43,943 nucleotides of DNA from Verrucomicrobiaceae bacterium (GCA_027483175.1 JAIXVE010000169.1:1-43943), one strand, 5' to 3'; counted from the first letter of the stretch, positions 34,318-43,943 are shown. Notes: generated by a model not told the origin, from the letters alone. Numbers and translations are program-made.

Positions 34318-34941
34318 TTACGGTTTGGGCAGTTTTTTGCCGGGGAGTTTTTTCTTTGAGGCGGGCGTCTTTTTCTTTTTCGAGGCGGGCGTCTTTTTCT
34401 TTTTGGGTGCGTCGGTGGGCGGGGCGGTCCATTCGGCGATGGCGGCGTCGCGTTCGGCGATGAGTTCCTTGAGTTTTGGCCAGTATTCTTCTGCGATGAT
34501 GTAGCCGACGCAGGAAGGCTTGCCGCAGCGGCAGGGGTGGTCCTGCCAGCATTCGAGGTCGAAGCCGTAGTTGAAGCTGAGTTCTTCGCCTTTGGCGATG
34601 AAGCGGAGGGCGACGATCCAGATGCGGCCGCGGGAGACGACGGCTTCGCAATTGGGTTCACAGGAGTGGTTGATGAGGCGAGCGGTATTCCACTCGAAGT
34701 TGCCGTCGAGGTCGTGTTTTTTATTGAGGATGAAGAGGTAGACGGCGGCGTCGCCGGTTTTGCTGGCTTCATCGAAGAGGGCGTTGCCGCGTCGGTTGCT
34801 TTCGGCTTTGGTGACTTTTTCGCCTAGGTATTCGATGATGTGGGCACCGGCGGGGATGTCGCGAGCGGCGAAGATGCCGCGGTTATGGATGCTGGAACGT
34901 CTGACGACGTAGTAGGGATCGGTGGCTTGGTCTGGGGGCAT
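34318..34941 (-). CDS. SET-domain lysine methyltransferase with post-SET cysteines and a Lys-rich tail
   Basis: The 207-residue protein has a nearly complete SET domain: the N-terminal part SIHNRGIFAARDIPAG, then EYLGEKV, the cofactor/substrate motif NHSCEPN (91-97), and ELSFNY (120-125) with the catalytic-region Tyr. A post-SET zinc site follows as CRCGKPSC (Cys137, 139, 144), with Cys94 of NHSC as the likely fourth ligand. The tail (about 177-207) is Lys/Pro/Ala-rich, with KKKKTPAS repeated twice as an exact-length 24 bp tandem repeat (34358-34405), like a histone H1 or HU tail that binds DNA. It would methylate a Lys on an unknown protein. ATG 34941 is preferred; a TTG at 34980 is possible. 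Confidence 0.9.
   Translation of the reverse strand: MPPDQATDPYYVVRRSSIHNRGIFAARDIPAGAHIIEYLGEKVTKAESNRRGNALFDEASKTGDAAVYLFILNKKHDLDGNFEWNTARLINHSCEPNCEAVVSRGRIWIVALRFIAKGEELSFNYGFDLECWQDHPCRCGKPSCVGYIIAEEYWPKLKELIAERDAAIAEWTAPPTDAPKKKKTPASKKKKTPASKKKLPGKKLPKP
34358..34405 (-). repeat. 24 bp tandem repeat coding KKKKTPAS in the SET protein tail
   Basis: Two adjacent 24 bp units (34358-34381 and 34382-34405) are nearly identical. The unit length is a multiple of three, so copy number could change without breaking the frame. Confidence 0.85.
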
Positions 34942-35119
34942 GAGGAGATGAGGGATGAGGCGAGCACAGGGCGTCCACAATGGACATTAGGGCGTGGTGA
35001 AGATTCCAGGGAAAAATTTTCAGGGTGGCCACAGTTCCGGCTTCACTGAGAGGGCGGGCGAGGCATAGGGTGAAGGGAGACAGCAATCCCCCGCTGCGCA
35101 AGTTCCCGTTTTGTTCCAT

Positions 35120-38100
35120 ATGAAGACGCATTCCCTTTCCCGGCGTGCGGTTGTGGCTGTTGTGGCCATGGCTGCTGCTGTACCGTTGACCGCTGCACCG
35201 GTGATCAATGAGTTGATGTATCATCCGCTGTCGTCGGTGGGGAGTCCGGAGGATCCGGGGAAGGAGTGGGTGGAGTTGTATAATCCTGGGGCGACGGCTG
35301 TGGATGTGTCCGGGTGGAAGCTGACGCGGGGGGTGACGTTTACGATTCCTGCGGGGACGGTGATGGGGCCGCGTGGGTATCTGGTGATTGCGGCGGACGT
35401 GGTGAAGTTTGGGGCGGCGAATCCAGGGTTTGGGGGAGTGGTGGTGGGTGGCTGGGTGGGGACGCTGGCGAGCGGGGGTGAGCAGGTGCAGCTGGCGGAT
35501 GCGGCAGGGGTGGCGGTGGATGATGTGACGTATGCGGATGAGGGCGGGTGGGCGACGCGAGTGAGGAGTGCGGTGAGTTTCGGGCATCAGGGATGGGAGT
35601 GGGAGGCGGCGCATGATGGCGGGGGGCACACGCTGGCGAAGGTGGAAGCGGTATTGCCGGCGCTGGAGGGGCAGAACTGGAGGACGTCGGTGGAGGCTGG
35701 TGGGACGCCGGGGCGTAAGAACTGGGAGACGGAGCCGGTGGATGCGGGGTATTTTGCGACCGGGGTGAAGCATTCGCCGGTGGTGCCGAAGGCCGGGGAG
35801 CCGATCCGGGTGCAGGCGAATCTGCCGTTAGGAGGGATCACGAACCGGGTGTTGCGGTGGCGGGTGGCCGGGGCGGCGGGTTTTCGTACTGCGCCGTTCA
35901 TTGAGGATGGTGCGGCGGGAGCGGTGTCGTGGCCGGGCGTGGCGGTGATTCCGGGGCAGGTGGATGGGACGGTGATTGAGTACTATGTGGATACGGAAGC
36001 GGGAACTGAACTTGGGAATGACACGGTGCCGAGGAAGGCGCGGACGTCGGCGGCCGGGGTGGTGCCGGAGGTTTATGCGAACGTGTGCAACTATCTGGTG
36101 CGGGTGGATGATTCGTTTGACGGGTCGCGGGATTCCACGGTGCCGGCGAATCAGCCGCTGCTGCGGATGGTGATGCTGCCGGCGGATCAGGCGGAACTGA
36201 CGGAATTGCAGACGACGAGCGGGCAGGAGGACAGCACGGCGACGTTCAATTGTGCGTTTGTGTCGCAGGACGGGACTGGGGTGAAGATTGTGCAGAATGC
36301 GGGGGTGAGGAACCGCGGGTTTTCGTCGGCGCTGGGGCCGCCCAATAACTTCCACATCAGCTTCCGGAGTGATGATCAGTGGAAGGGTCGGAGTGCGGTG
36401 CAGTTGAACTGTCAGTTTGGTTATTCACAGGTGCTGGGGAAGACCTTGTTTGCGGCGGCTGGGCTGGCGTCGCACGATGCGGTGGTGGTGCAGTTGAGGG
36501 TGAATGGTGCGGATCTGGCGGAGACGGGCGGGCGGATGTACGGGCGGTATGCGATGCTGGAGGGGCGTGGCGGGGAATGGGCGTCGAATCATTATCCTGA
36601 CGATCCTGACGGGAATTTCTACCGGGCGGACGACCATGAGCCCGGGCCGGTGGGGACGCCTGCGGGGAATCTGGGGAGCGGGGAATTTCAGTATGAGGGG
36701 ACGAGCGGGGCGGCTTACAGCGACACGTTCATCAAGGAGACGAACAGGGAAGCGGATGACTACAGTGATCTGGTGGCGCTGACGCGGGTGCTGAGTGCGC
36801 CGGTGACGGGCGGGACTGCGGAGCAGCCGGCGATCAGTGATGCGGCGTATCCGGCGGCGGTGGCTGGGGTGCTGGATATTGATCAGTTTTATCGTTATAT
36901 TGCGTGTGATGCGCTGGTGGGGAATCAGGAGGGTGGGTTGCAGAGCGGGCGCGCGGATGATTTTTCGCTGTACCGTGGGGTGATTGATCCGAGGTTCCGG
37001 TTTGTGCCGCACGATCTGGACGACGTGTTTGATATCGGGAACGGGGCGGGCAATCCGCTGACGCGATCGCTGTTCAGTTATGACGAATTCGTGCAAGCAG
37101 GGAACACTGGCGTAGTGGGATTGCGGCGGATGTTCAATCATCCGGCGCTGCTGCCGAGGTATTATGCGGCGGTGCTGGAGGCGATGGATCGGTGGTTCAA
37201 CCGGGCGACGATTGATCCGCTGGTGGATCGATTGATGACGGGATGGGTGCCGGCGACGGATGGGAGTGCAGCGACACCGAACCGGGGGATTCAGGAGATC
37301 AAAGGTTATGTGGATGTGCGGCGGGCGAATGTGCTGTCGCAGATTCCGCAGGTGTATGCGGTGGCGGTGGCTGGGAATGCGGCGGACAGCATTGAGGGGT
37401 ATAAGGTGAGCAGCAACGGGGCGGCGAATTTCAGCGGGACGTTCAATGTGGCGCGGACCTACAGCATTACGGTGAACGGGGTGCTGGCGCAGGCGTTTTA
37501 CCGGACGGCGGGAGCGGATGCGGTGGGGACGTGGAAGTTAGCGGTGGCGGCGGGTGGCGGCGGCGTGCTGCGGCCGGGATTGAACAAGGTGGTGGTGCGG
37601 TTCTGGGACGGCGTGGGTGGAAGCGGGGCGGTGGTGCACGAGGACGTGGTGAACGTGTTGTGGAACACGGCGGCGGGGACGACGGTGAACGGGACCCTGA
37701 CAGCTCCGGGGTCGCTGACGCTGACAGCGCCGGAGAATTATGTGCCAGGGACGCCGGTGCTGGTGCGGGTGGATCTGAGGGATGGGGCGGGGAATTTCAA
37801 TCGGAGTGCGTGGAACACGACGGTGAACCTGGCGGCGAGCAACGGCGTGCAGATCAGTCCGTCGACGGTGACCTTGTACAATGGGGTGGGGAGTGCGCTG
37901 GTGACGGTTGGCGGGGGTGGGGCGACGACGCAGACCTTGTTGCGTTATGGAACGGGTGGGACGGGGACGGCTGGGAGCGGGACTGCGGGATCGGTCTGGC
38001 GGGCGAAGACGGATTTCACGGTGCCGACGCTGGCGGCGTTCATTCTGTCGAGCGGGACGACATGGCGGGAGAGTGGGTTTGTGGAGGATGCGACGTGGGT

Positions 38101-41100
38101 GAGTCGGGCGACGCAGACGGGGTATGGGGATAACGACGAGAATGCGCCGTTCACGCGGGTGGATTACAATCCGACGACGGCGGGGACGCAGAGTTCGCCG
38201 GTGTATCTGTTCCGGGGGAACTTTACGATTGATGATCTGGCGGCGGTGACGGGGGTGACTGGGGAGGTGAAGTTTGATGATTCGTGTGTGGTGTATGTGA
38301 ACGGGACGCAGATTTACCGGCATGGGGATCTGACGGCGAATGCGCCGCTGACGCAGTACACTGTGGACAATGGGGCTCCGACGCGGGAGAACGCGACGGC
38401 GGCGCTGACAGTGCCGCTAGGGTTGCTGACGAGCGGGGTGAATACGATTGCGGTGGAGGTGCACCAGGCGGATGCGGCGAGCAGTGATGTGACGTTTGAT
38501 CTGCGGCTGGCGGCGACGGTGGCGACGGGCGCGGCGGATCCGGGTCCGTTCACGCTGACGGCGACGGCGGGGCCGCTGAGTGCGGGTCGTGCGGTGGCGA
38601 GTCTGGGGACTACGGCGGGGACGACGGTGAGCGGTGTGCTGCCTGCGGGGACGACGACGTGGAGTGGGTTGGTGAGGGTGAGCGGGGATGTGACGGTGCC
38701 GGCGGGCGGGGTGCTGGAGCTGGCGGCGGGGACGCAGGTGCTGATGGCGGGGACGAGCGGGGCCGGGGATACTGGTGGTGCGGATCTGATCGTGAACGGG
38801 AGTCTGGTGGTAAACGGGACGGCGGCGCAGCCGGTGAGCATCACGTGTGCGGATGCGGCGTCGCGGTGGGGGCAGATACTGCTGAGTGGCGGGGGGACGT
38901 CGACCATCAACTATGGATTGATCACGCGGGGCGGGCATTCGCCTGGGGTTGGGCATACGAGCCGGGGGCCGGTGCTGCGATTGACGGGGAGTGCGCTGAC
39001 GTTGACGGACAGTGCGTTAGGGGATGCGCCGGGGAAGGCGTTGTACACGTCGGGGGCGAGCAGTTTCACGATGCGGCGGAGTTTGATGGCGCGGTGCATT
39101 ACGGGGCCTGAGGTGGAGGACGGGTGTGCGGTGCTGGTGGAGGATTCGAACATTCAGGAGTGCCTGCCGGTGTATCGGGAGAGCAATGCGAACGTGCCTG
39201 ACGACGAGGATTGTTTTTATGTGCACAACGGGAGCGGGCGGCCGATGGATTTCCGGCGGACGGTGTTTGCGCGGTGCGGGGACGACGTGCTGGATTGTCT
39301 GGGTGGGCCTGTGAATGTGGAGTACTGCATTCTGCGGGAGGGATGGGACAAGGGGATCAGCCTGCTGAACAATAACCTGACGCTGCTGGGGACGCAGATC
39401 ATTGACTGCGACAAGTGTGTGGCGTTCAAGAATGGGAGTTCCGGGGCGACGCGGACGCTGACGATGGTGAAGAGCACGCTGGTGGCTGAGGAGCATGACA
39501 CAGCGCTGGCACCGTGGGGGTATTCGGTGCCTCCGACGTCACCTGACCCTGACATTCCGGCGACGGCGTTCTGGACCCAGTGGAAGCCGGCGAGTGCGGG
39601 TGGGACGCCGACGCAGGACGGCGTGATGGTGATGAACGCGTCGAGTTCGATTTTCCATGGGAAGCAGCCGGTGCAGATCGACAACGGGGCGGGGCAGTAC
39701 ACGAGTGCGCCGACGACGCTGGCGTATTGTGTGACGTTTGACACGGACACGGCTGGGGCGGCGGTTTGGCCTGGGACGGGGAATCTGAGTGTGGATCCAC
39801 AGTTTGCGGGGATCGGGGCGGATGACTACCGATTGGCGGCGGGGAGCCCGTGCATCAACGCGGGGGATCCGGATGCGGCGCAGGTGGATCCTGACGGGAG
39901 CCGTGCGGACATCGGGGCATTGCCGACGGGGACGGGTGGTGGCGGAGCGATTGGCGAGGTGAGGTGGACGCTGGCGGGGTCGCCCTATCGCGTGACGGCG
40001 AACACGACGGTGCCGACGGGGACGACCCTGAGGATTGATGCGGGGGTGAACGTGCAGTTTGATCAGAACATCCGGCTGACGGTGAACGGGCGGATTCTTG
40101 CGGAAGGGACGGCGGGGAGCCGGGTGGTGTTCAGCCATGTGCCGGGGACGAATGTGACGAGTGATGTGGATCCTATCAAGCTGGGGACGCAGACGGGCGC
40201 GCCGAAGTGGGGGGGAGTGCGGGTGTATGATGCGATGGGTGCGGAGAATGCGTTCCGGTTCTGTGATTTTGTGAATGCGCAGGGGACGTCGCCGAGCGGT
40301 GCGGAGAATTACGGGTCGCTGGGTTTCATCCGGTCTTGGGGGTGGGTGGATCACTGCACGTTTGCGGGGACGCACCTGAGGATGTGTTATGGGAGGAACA
40401 GCAAGCTGACGGTGACGTACAGCGATTTTCCGGACATGTTCATTTTCGATCCTCTGGTGAACCGGATTGAGGAACCGACGACCGACTTCATTGCGGCGGC
40501 AGACAACAGCATGGAGCCGTTGAAGGTGGAGTATCCGACGACGGATGCGGAGGTGAGCGGGGCGAACGCGGCGAATTTCCCGAATGGGATGCCGCTGAAC
40601 GGGGCGTGGCGGGTGTATTTCAATGCGTTTCACGGGAACCGCGGGCACCAGGACGTGTTTGACTGCGACAGCGGGCGGTGGTCGCCGCGGGATCCGGTGA
40701 CGAATCACCAGACGAACGGGCAGTTTGTGATCGACTGCCGGTACAATCATTTTTACGGGCTGGCCGGGGACGAGCACATGGATCTGGGTGGGGATGCGTA
40801 CATTGCGAGCAACGTGTTCGAGAATGCGCGGAAGGATTTCTGGACGAACGACACTGGTTATTCGAATGCGATCAGTTCGGGGGACAAGGGGAGCGGGACG
40901 ACGATCATGGTGGCGCGGAACATTTGTTATGATCTGGATCACGTGATCAACTGCAAGCTGAACACGGCGACGATCTTCGAGCACAACACGATTGCGAATA
41001 TTCACCCTGATTTCCGGTTTCAGGGCCAGACGGTGACGCAGGATGTGATTTGTGCGCCGATCAACTTCTTCATTCCGCAGGACGGGACGAATCCGACGTA

Positions 41101-43540
41101 CGGTGACGGGGCTTATGTCGGGTTCAACATCATCAGCAATGTGCCGCACGTGTTCAGCGGGCCTGATGCGAGGAAGGTGAACAACGTGGTGGTGAATGAC
41201 ATCACGACGAAGATCGAGTTTTTCCACAATCTGCTGGATCAGGTGGCGGATCCGGTGATCGGGCCGAATCATCCGGGCGGGTATTTCAGCGGGACGTACG
41301 GGCCGAATCAGGCTGGGGCGCCGGGGTTTGTGGATCCTGTGGCGGAGAATTACGGGTTGCGGGTGGATTCGCTGGCGCGGACGACAGCGCCAGGGGGGGT
41401 CAGTTATGGGGCGGAGGTGCCGGAGTGGGCGTATGTGGTGGGCGGGCCGTCGGGTACGGTGGCGGCGACGAGTGCGAGTTTCACGGTGGGTGGGCCTGGG
41501 GTGGTGGCGTACAAGTGGCGGTTGGATGGTGGGGCGTGGAGTGCGCCGGTGCAGATTGGGAGTGGCGGGGTGATGCCGCGGGGTGCGGTGGCGACGGTGA
41601 GGCAGGCGGTGCTTGAGTTGAGCGGGCTTGGAGCGGGGAGTCACGTGCTGGAAGTGCTGGGGCAGGACATGGCTGGGAACTGGCAGGGGAGTGATCCGGC
41701 GCGGTTGTATGATGGGGGTGCGCAGGCGTTGCCGACGGTGCGGACGTGGCGAGTGGAGACGGCGGTTCCGGTGGTGGTGCTTGGGGAGGTGATGGGCGAC
41801 ACGTTTGCGGCGACGCCGACTGCGGAGCAGCAGTATGTGAAGCTGGTGAACCGGAGTGGTGCGGCGGTGGATCTGACGGGCTGGAGCCTGAGTGATGATG
41901 TGAGGACGCCGGGAGAGCAGGCGCTGACGGGCGGGTTGCTGAAGGTGAGTCTGGTGAATTTCCGGATCGATAATGACGGGGACGCCGTGTATTTGTTTGA
42001 TGCGGCTGGGGTGTTGCGGGACAGCGTGGTGTTCGGGCCGCTGCCGGCGGGTTATGCGCTGGCGAGGTTAGGGGCTCCGGCGGAGTGGCGGCTGGCGGTG
42101 CCGATGCCTGGTGATGCGGAGAGTGTGGCTGCGCGGATGAGTGATTCGTCGCAGGTTGTGATCAACGAGTGGCTGGCGGCGACGGGGCTGAGGTATCAGG
42201 AGGATTGGATCGAGCTGGCGAATTTGGCTCCATACCCTGCGAGCCTGAGTGGAATGACGCTGACGGATGCGCGGTTCGGGACGGCACGGGCGTTTCCGCC
42301 GCTGAGTTTCATTGGTGGAGGTGGGTATGTGAAGCTGGTGGCGGACGGGGATGTGTCGGCGGGGGCGAGTCATACGGCGTTCCGGATCGACAGCCTGACG
42401 GCGGAGTTGCTGTTGTACGGGGCGGGCGGGCAGTTGCTGGACAGCGTGCGGACATTCCCGCAGGTGACGGATGTGAGTCAGGGTCGGGTGGGGAGTGGCG
42501 GGACGGGAGGGTTGGGGTATTTCACGCTGCCGACGGCTGGGGCGGCGAATGGGACGAGTGATCCAGGGTATGTGAATGCGGTGGAGGTGCTGGATCACCT
42601 GCGGATTACGGAGATCATGTATGCGCCGGAGGGCGGGAATGGTTATGAGTATCTTGAGCTGGTGAACACGGGGACGGTGGGACTGGATCTGGGAGGGGTG
42701 ACATTTGTGCAGGGGATTTCGTTCACGTTCCCTGGCGGGTTCCGGCTGGAGGCTGGGGCGGAGGTGTTGCTGGTGCGGGACCGGGTGGCGTTTGAGAGTC
42801 GGTATGGGAAGGCGTTGCCGGTGGGTGGGGTGTATGACGGGGCGCTGGACAACAATGGGGAGACGCTGGCGCTGCGGCTGCCGTCGCCGTGGGATGCGAA
42901 CGTGCTGTGGTTCCGGTATGAGAGCACTTGGGCGGCGACGAACGGGACTGGGTATAGTCTGGAGCTGGTGAACCGCGGGACGGCGTTTGACCAATTTGGG
43001 GAGAGGACGAGCTGGAAGGGATCGGCGGAGAAGTTCGGGACCCCGGGTGGGTGGACGGCGCCGCCATTGACTGGGTTGGCGGCGTGGCTGGCGGCGAACG
43101 GGCTGACGCTGGCGGATCTAGGGTTGGACAATGATGGGGATGGACTGGTGAACACGCTGGAGTATGCGCTGGGAACGAATCCGAAGTCGGCGGTGGTGCC
43201 GGAGGGAGCGGACCGGTTGCCGGTGGTGGGTGCGGGTGCTGGTGGGGCGCTGACGTTCACGTTTGAACTGGGGTCGAGTGCGTTGCCGGGCGGTTACGGG
43301 AGTGAAGGGGTGACGTATGAGGTGGTGGCGGGATCTGATCTGGCGGGGTGGAGCACGGTGGCGCGGAAAGCGCCGGGAGCGGCGGCGTGGACGGACGGGG
43401 CTGGGGCGGCGCTGGTGGACGGAGTGGTGACGGTGACGCCGGTGGCTGGAGGCCTTGTGCGGATTGCCTGCAACGACGCGGTTGGGGTGCCGGTGCCGGA
43501 GGCGCGGTATCTGAGATTGAGGGCGGTGGTGTTGCCGTGA
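35120..43540 (+). CDS. Giant secreted surface protein: lamin-tail, CotH, beta-helix and lamin-tail domains
   Basis: The 2806-residue product has a Sec signal (about residues 1-26). Order: a lamin-tail domain (about 28-200, PVINELMYHP, WVELYNPG); a CotH-kinase-like region (about 340-740, with NAGVRNRGFSS, then DDFSLYRG and FVPHDLDDVFD); beta-sandwich domains (to about 1130); two long right-handed beta-helix regions (about 1175-1600 and 1614-2094); an Ig-like domain; three more lamin-tail domains (about 2218-2324, 2344-2481, 2494-2644); and a DNDGDG calcium-type stretch (about 2665-2690) with an RYLRLRAVVLP end. The beta-helices may bind or cleave polysaccharide. No LPxTG or PEP-CTERM signal is seen. 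ATG 35120 puts the signal at the N-terminus. The gene stands alone. Confidence 0.88.
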   Translation: MKTHSLSRRAVVAVVAMAAAVPLTAAPVINELMYHPLSSVGSPEDPGKEWVELYNPGATAVDVSGWKLTRGVTFTIPAGTVMGPRGYLVIAADVVKFGAANPGFGGVVVGGWVGTLASGGEQVQLADAAGVAVDDVTYADEGGWATRVRSAVSFGHQGWEWEAAHDGGGHTLAKVEAVLPALEGQNWRTSVEAGGTPGRKNWETEPVDAGYFATGVKHSPVVPKAGEPIRVQANLPLGGITNRVLRWRVAGAAGFRTAPFIEDGAAGAVSWPGVAVIPGQVDGTVIEYYVDTEAGTELGNDTVPRKARTSAAGVVPEVYANVCNYLVRVDDSFDGSRDSTVPANQPLLRMVMLPADQAELTELQTTSGQEDSTATFNCAFVSQDGTGVKIVQNAGVRNRGFSSALGPPNNFHISFRSDDQWKGRSAVQLNCQFGYSQVLGKTLFAAAGLASHDAVVVQLRVNGADLAETGGRMYGRYAMLEGRGGEWASNHYPDDPDGNFYRADDHEPGPVGTPAGNLGSGEFQYEGTSGAAYSDTFIKETNREADDYSDLVALTRVLSAPVTGGTAEQPAISDAAYPAAVAGVLDIDQFYRYIACDALVGNQEGGLQSGRADDFSLYRGVIDPRFRFVPHDLDDVFDIGNGAGNPLTRSLFSYDEFVQAGNTGVVGLRRMFNHPALLPRYYAAVLEAMDRWFNRATIDPLVDRLMTGWVPATDGSAATPNRGIQEIKGYVDVRRANVLSQIPQVYAVAVAGNAADSIEGYKVSSNGAANFSGTFNVARTYSITVNGVLAQAFYRTAGADAVGTWKLAVAAGGGGVLRPGLNKVVVRFWDGVGGSGAVVHEDVVNVLWNTAAGTTVNGTLTAPGSLTLTAPENYVPGTPVLVRVDLRDGAGNFNRSAWNTTVNLAASNGVQISPSTVTLYNGVGSALVTVGGGGATTQTLLRYGTGGTGTAGSGTAGSVWRAKTDFTVPTLAAFILSSGTTWRESGFVEDATWVSRATQTGYGDNDENAPFTRVDYNPTTAGTQSSPVYLFRGNFTIDDLAAVTGVTGEVKFDDSCVVYVNGTQIYRHGDLTANAPLTQYTVDNGAPTRENATAALTVPLGLLTSGVNTIAVEVHQADAASSDVTFDLRLAATVATGAADPGPFTLTATAGPLSAGRAVASLGTTAGTTVSGVLPAGTTTWSGLVRVSGDVTVPAGGVLELAAGTQVLMAGTSGAGDTGGADLIVNGSLVVNGTAAQPVSITCADAASRWGQILLSGGGTSTINYGLITRGGHSPGVGHTSRGPVLRLTGSALTLTDSALGDAPGKALYTSGASSFTMRRSLMARCITGPEVEDGCAVLVEDSNIQECLPVYRESNANVPDDEDCFYVHNGSGRPMDFRRTVFARCGDDVLDCLGGPVNVEYCILREGWDKGISLLNNNLTLLGTQIIDCDKCVAFKNGSSGATRTLTMVKSTLVAEEHDTALAPWGYSVPPTSPDPDIPATAFWTQWKPASAGGTPTQDGVMVMNASSSIFHGKQPVQIDNGAGQYTSAPTTLAYCVTFDTDTAGAAVWPGTGNLSVDPQFAGIGADDYRLAAGSPCINAGDPDAAQVDPDGSRADIGALPTGTGGGGAIGEVRWTLAGSPYRVTANTTVPTGTTLRIDAGVNVQFDQNIRLTVNGRILAEGTAGSRVVFSHVPGTNVTSDVDPIKLGTQTGAPKWGGVRVYDAMGAENAFRFCDFVNAQGTSPSGAENYGSLGFIRSWGWVDHCTFAGTHLRMCYGRNSKLTVTYSDFPDMFIFDPLVNRIEEPTTDFIAAADNSMEPLKVEYPTTDAEVSGANAANFPNGMPLNGAWRVYFNAFHGNRGHQDVFDCDSGRWSPRDPVTNHQTNGQFVIDCRYNHFYGLAGDEHMDLGGDAYIASNVFENARKDFWTNDTGYSNAISSGDKGSGTTIMVARNICYDLDHVINCKLNTATIFEHNTIANIHPDFRFQGQTVTQDVICAPINFFIPQDGTNPTYGDGAYVGFNIISNVPHVFSGPDARKVNNVVVNDITTKIEFFHNLLDQVADPVIGPNHPGGYFSGTYGPNQAGAPGFVDPVAENYGLRVDSLARTTAPGGVSYGAEVPEWAYVVGGPSGTVAATSASFTVGGPGVVAYKWRLDGGAWSAPVQIGSGGVMPRGAVATVRQAVLELSGLGAGSHVLEVLGQDMAGNWQGSDPARLYDGGAQALPTVRTWRVETAVPVVVLGEVMGDTFAATPTAEQQYVKLVNRSGAAVDLTGWSLSDDVRTPGEQALTGGLLKVSLVNFRIDNDGDAVYLFDAAGVLRDSVVFGPLPAGYALARLGAPAEWRLAVPMPGDAESVAARMSDSSQVVINEWLAATGLRYQEDWIELANLAPYPASLSGMTLTDARFGTARAFPPLSFIGGGGYVKLVADGDVSAGASHTAFRIDSLTAELLLYGAGGQLLDSVRTFPQVTDVSQGRVGSGGTGGLGYFTLPTAGAANGTSDPGYVNAVEVLDHLRITEIMYAPEGGNGYEYLELVNTGTVGLDLGGVTFVQGISFTFPGGFRLEAGAEVLLVRDRVAFESRYGKALPVGGVYDGALDNNGETLALRLPSPWDANVLWFRYESTWAATNGTGYSLELVNRGTAFDQFGERTSWKGSAEKFGTPGGWTAPPLTGLAAWLAANGLTLADLGLDNDGDGLVNTLEYALGTNPKSAVVPEGADRLPVVGAGAGGALTFTFELGSSALPGGYGSEGVTYEVVAGSDLAGWSTVARKAPGAAAWTDGAGAALVDGVVTVTPVAGGLVRIACNDAVGVPVPEARYLRLRAVVLP

Positions 43541-43617
43541 TGGTGCCGTCGTGTTGGGGATGGTGCGGGGTGGAAATTCCGCCTGGATGATGGGGTTGCG
43601 GCGTGCCATGTCTGGGG

Positions 43618-43943
43618 ATGCCGCGCGTCACCAACTATGCCGCCTATCAATTCACGCCGCTTGGGGAGCTCAAGGTCCTGAGGGAGCGCCTGTTTGCGTA
43701 CTGCCGGGAGCGGCGGCTGCTGGGGACGATTCTGCTGAGCACGGAGGGGATCAACCTGTTCATGGCGGGGGAGGAGACGGGGCTGGAGGAGCTGCTAGGG
43801 GAATTGCGGGCGATTCCCGGGCTGGCGGGATTGACGCCGAAGGTGAGTTACAGCGAGCAGCAGCCGTTTTCGAGACTGCTGGTGAGGATCAAGCGTGAGA
43901 TCATTGCGTTCGGGGTGCCGGGGATTGATCCGGCGCAGCGGAC
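43618..43943 (+). CDS. trhO: tRNA uridine(34) hydroxylase, rhodanese family (5' part)
   Basis: The frame is open at the right edge; 108 N-terminal residues are visible. They match TrhO (older name UPF0176/YceA): [38 protein letters not shown] and [17 protein letters not shown]. TrhO uses oxygen to make 5-hydroxyuridine at the wobble position of some tRNAs; its rhodanese domain and catalytic Cys lie beyond the window. ATG 43618 has CTGGGG just upstream. A 77 bp gap separates it from the giant protein gene. Confidence 0.9.
   Translation, partial: MPRVTNYAAYQFTPLGELKVLRERLFAYCRERRLLGTILLSTEGINLFMAGEETGLEELLGELRAIPGLAGLTPKVSYSEQQPFSRLLVRIKREIIAFGVPGIDPAQR

Noticed and set aside
39539..41644. 701-codon open frame on the - strand
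   Set aside because: It lies opposite the giant surface protein, is Arg/Pro/His-rich and has no domain; it results from the strong G skew.

Overview
The window is high-GC bacterial chromosome, most likely from Verrucomicrobiota (PVC group). This is inferred from the gene content: a Tat-exported Gfo/Idh/MocA oxidoreductase, a DUF1800/DUF1501 pair, secreted proteins ending in a DxDGDG-type stretch plus an RxFRLxV-type module, a giant lamin-tail/CotH surface protein, a RAYT-type transposase end and weak Shine-Dalgarno sequences. No rRNA, tRNA, CRISPR array or prophage was seen. The + strand is strikingly G-rich throughout: + strand genes favour G-ending codons (GCG, GTG, CTG, GGG) and - strand genes favour C-ending codons.

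Layout. 1-1153: the 3' end of a RAYT-like transposase, a long inverted repeat and a two-unit ~106 bp tandem repeat, with no other gene. 1154-7360: oxidoreductase, DUF937 protein (-), membrane protein, DUF1800 and DUF1501 pair, DUF2062 protein and a Trm112-like small protein. 7317-12636 (-): a 1222-residue TerB-like/ABCG fusion transporter, an aquaporin with a clear terminator, and a PepSY-like secreted protein. 12747-20545 (+): ABC-F ATPase, a glycosidase-glycosyltransferase fusion, two exported proteins of unknown function and an ATP-grasp protein. 20507-25192 (-): a RidA-like protein with a D-serine dehydratase/D-threonine aldolase-type enzyme, then a 1000-residue secreted protein. 25368-28845 (+): the known ATP-grasp / alpha-E / transglutaminase triad, with a sigma-54-like site upstream.

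28846-30856 is an accessory island. It holds a VapBC-like pair, a second toxin-antitoxin locus with an intact antitoxin but a toxin cut to about 31 residues, and at least ten copies of a short repeat (core AATGAGACAGACCTCT). One repeat copy supplies the stop codon that ends the broken toxin. 30857-43943 returns to core and surface functions: aspS (-), nadD (+), an alpha/beta hydrolase and a SET-domain methyltransferase with a histone H1-like lysine tail (-), the 2806-residue surface protein (+), and the start of trhO.

The best candidates for something undescribed are the repeat family at 29.0-30.5 kb with its link to the truncated toxin, the bacterial SET protein with complete post-SET cysteines and a Lys-rich tail, and the single-chain glycosidase-glycosyltransferase. 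The pairing of a Zn-type D-serine dehydratase-like enzyme with a RidA-like protein makes metabolic sense: the first would release 2-aminoacrylate and the second would clear it.
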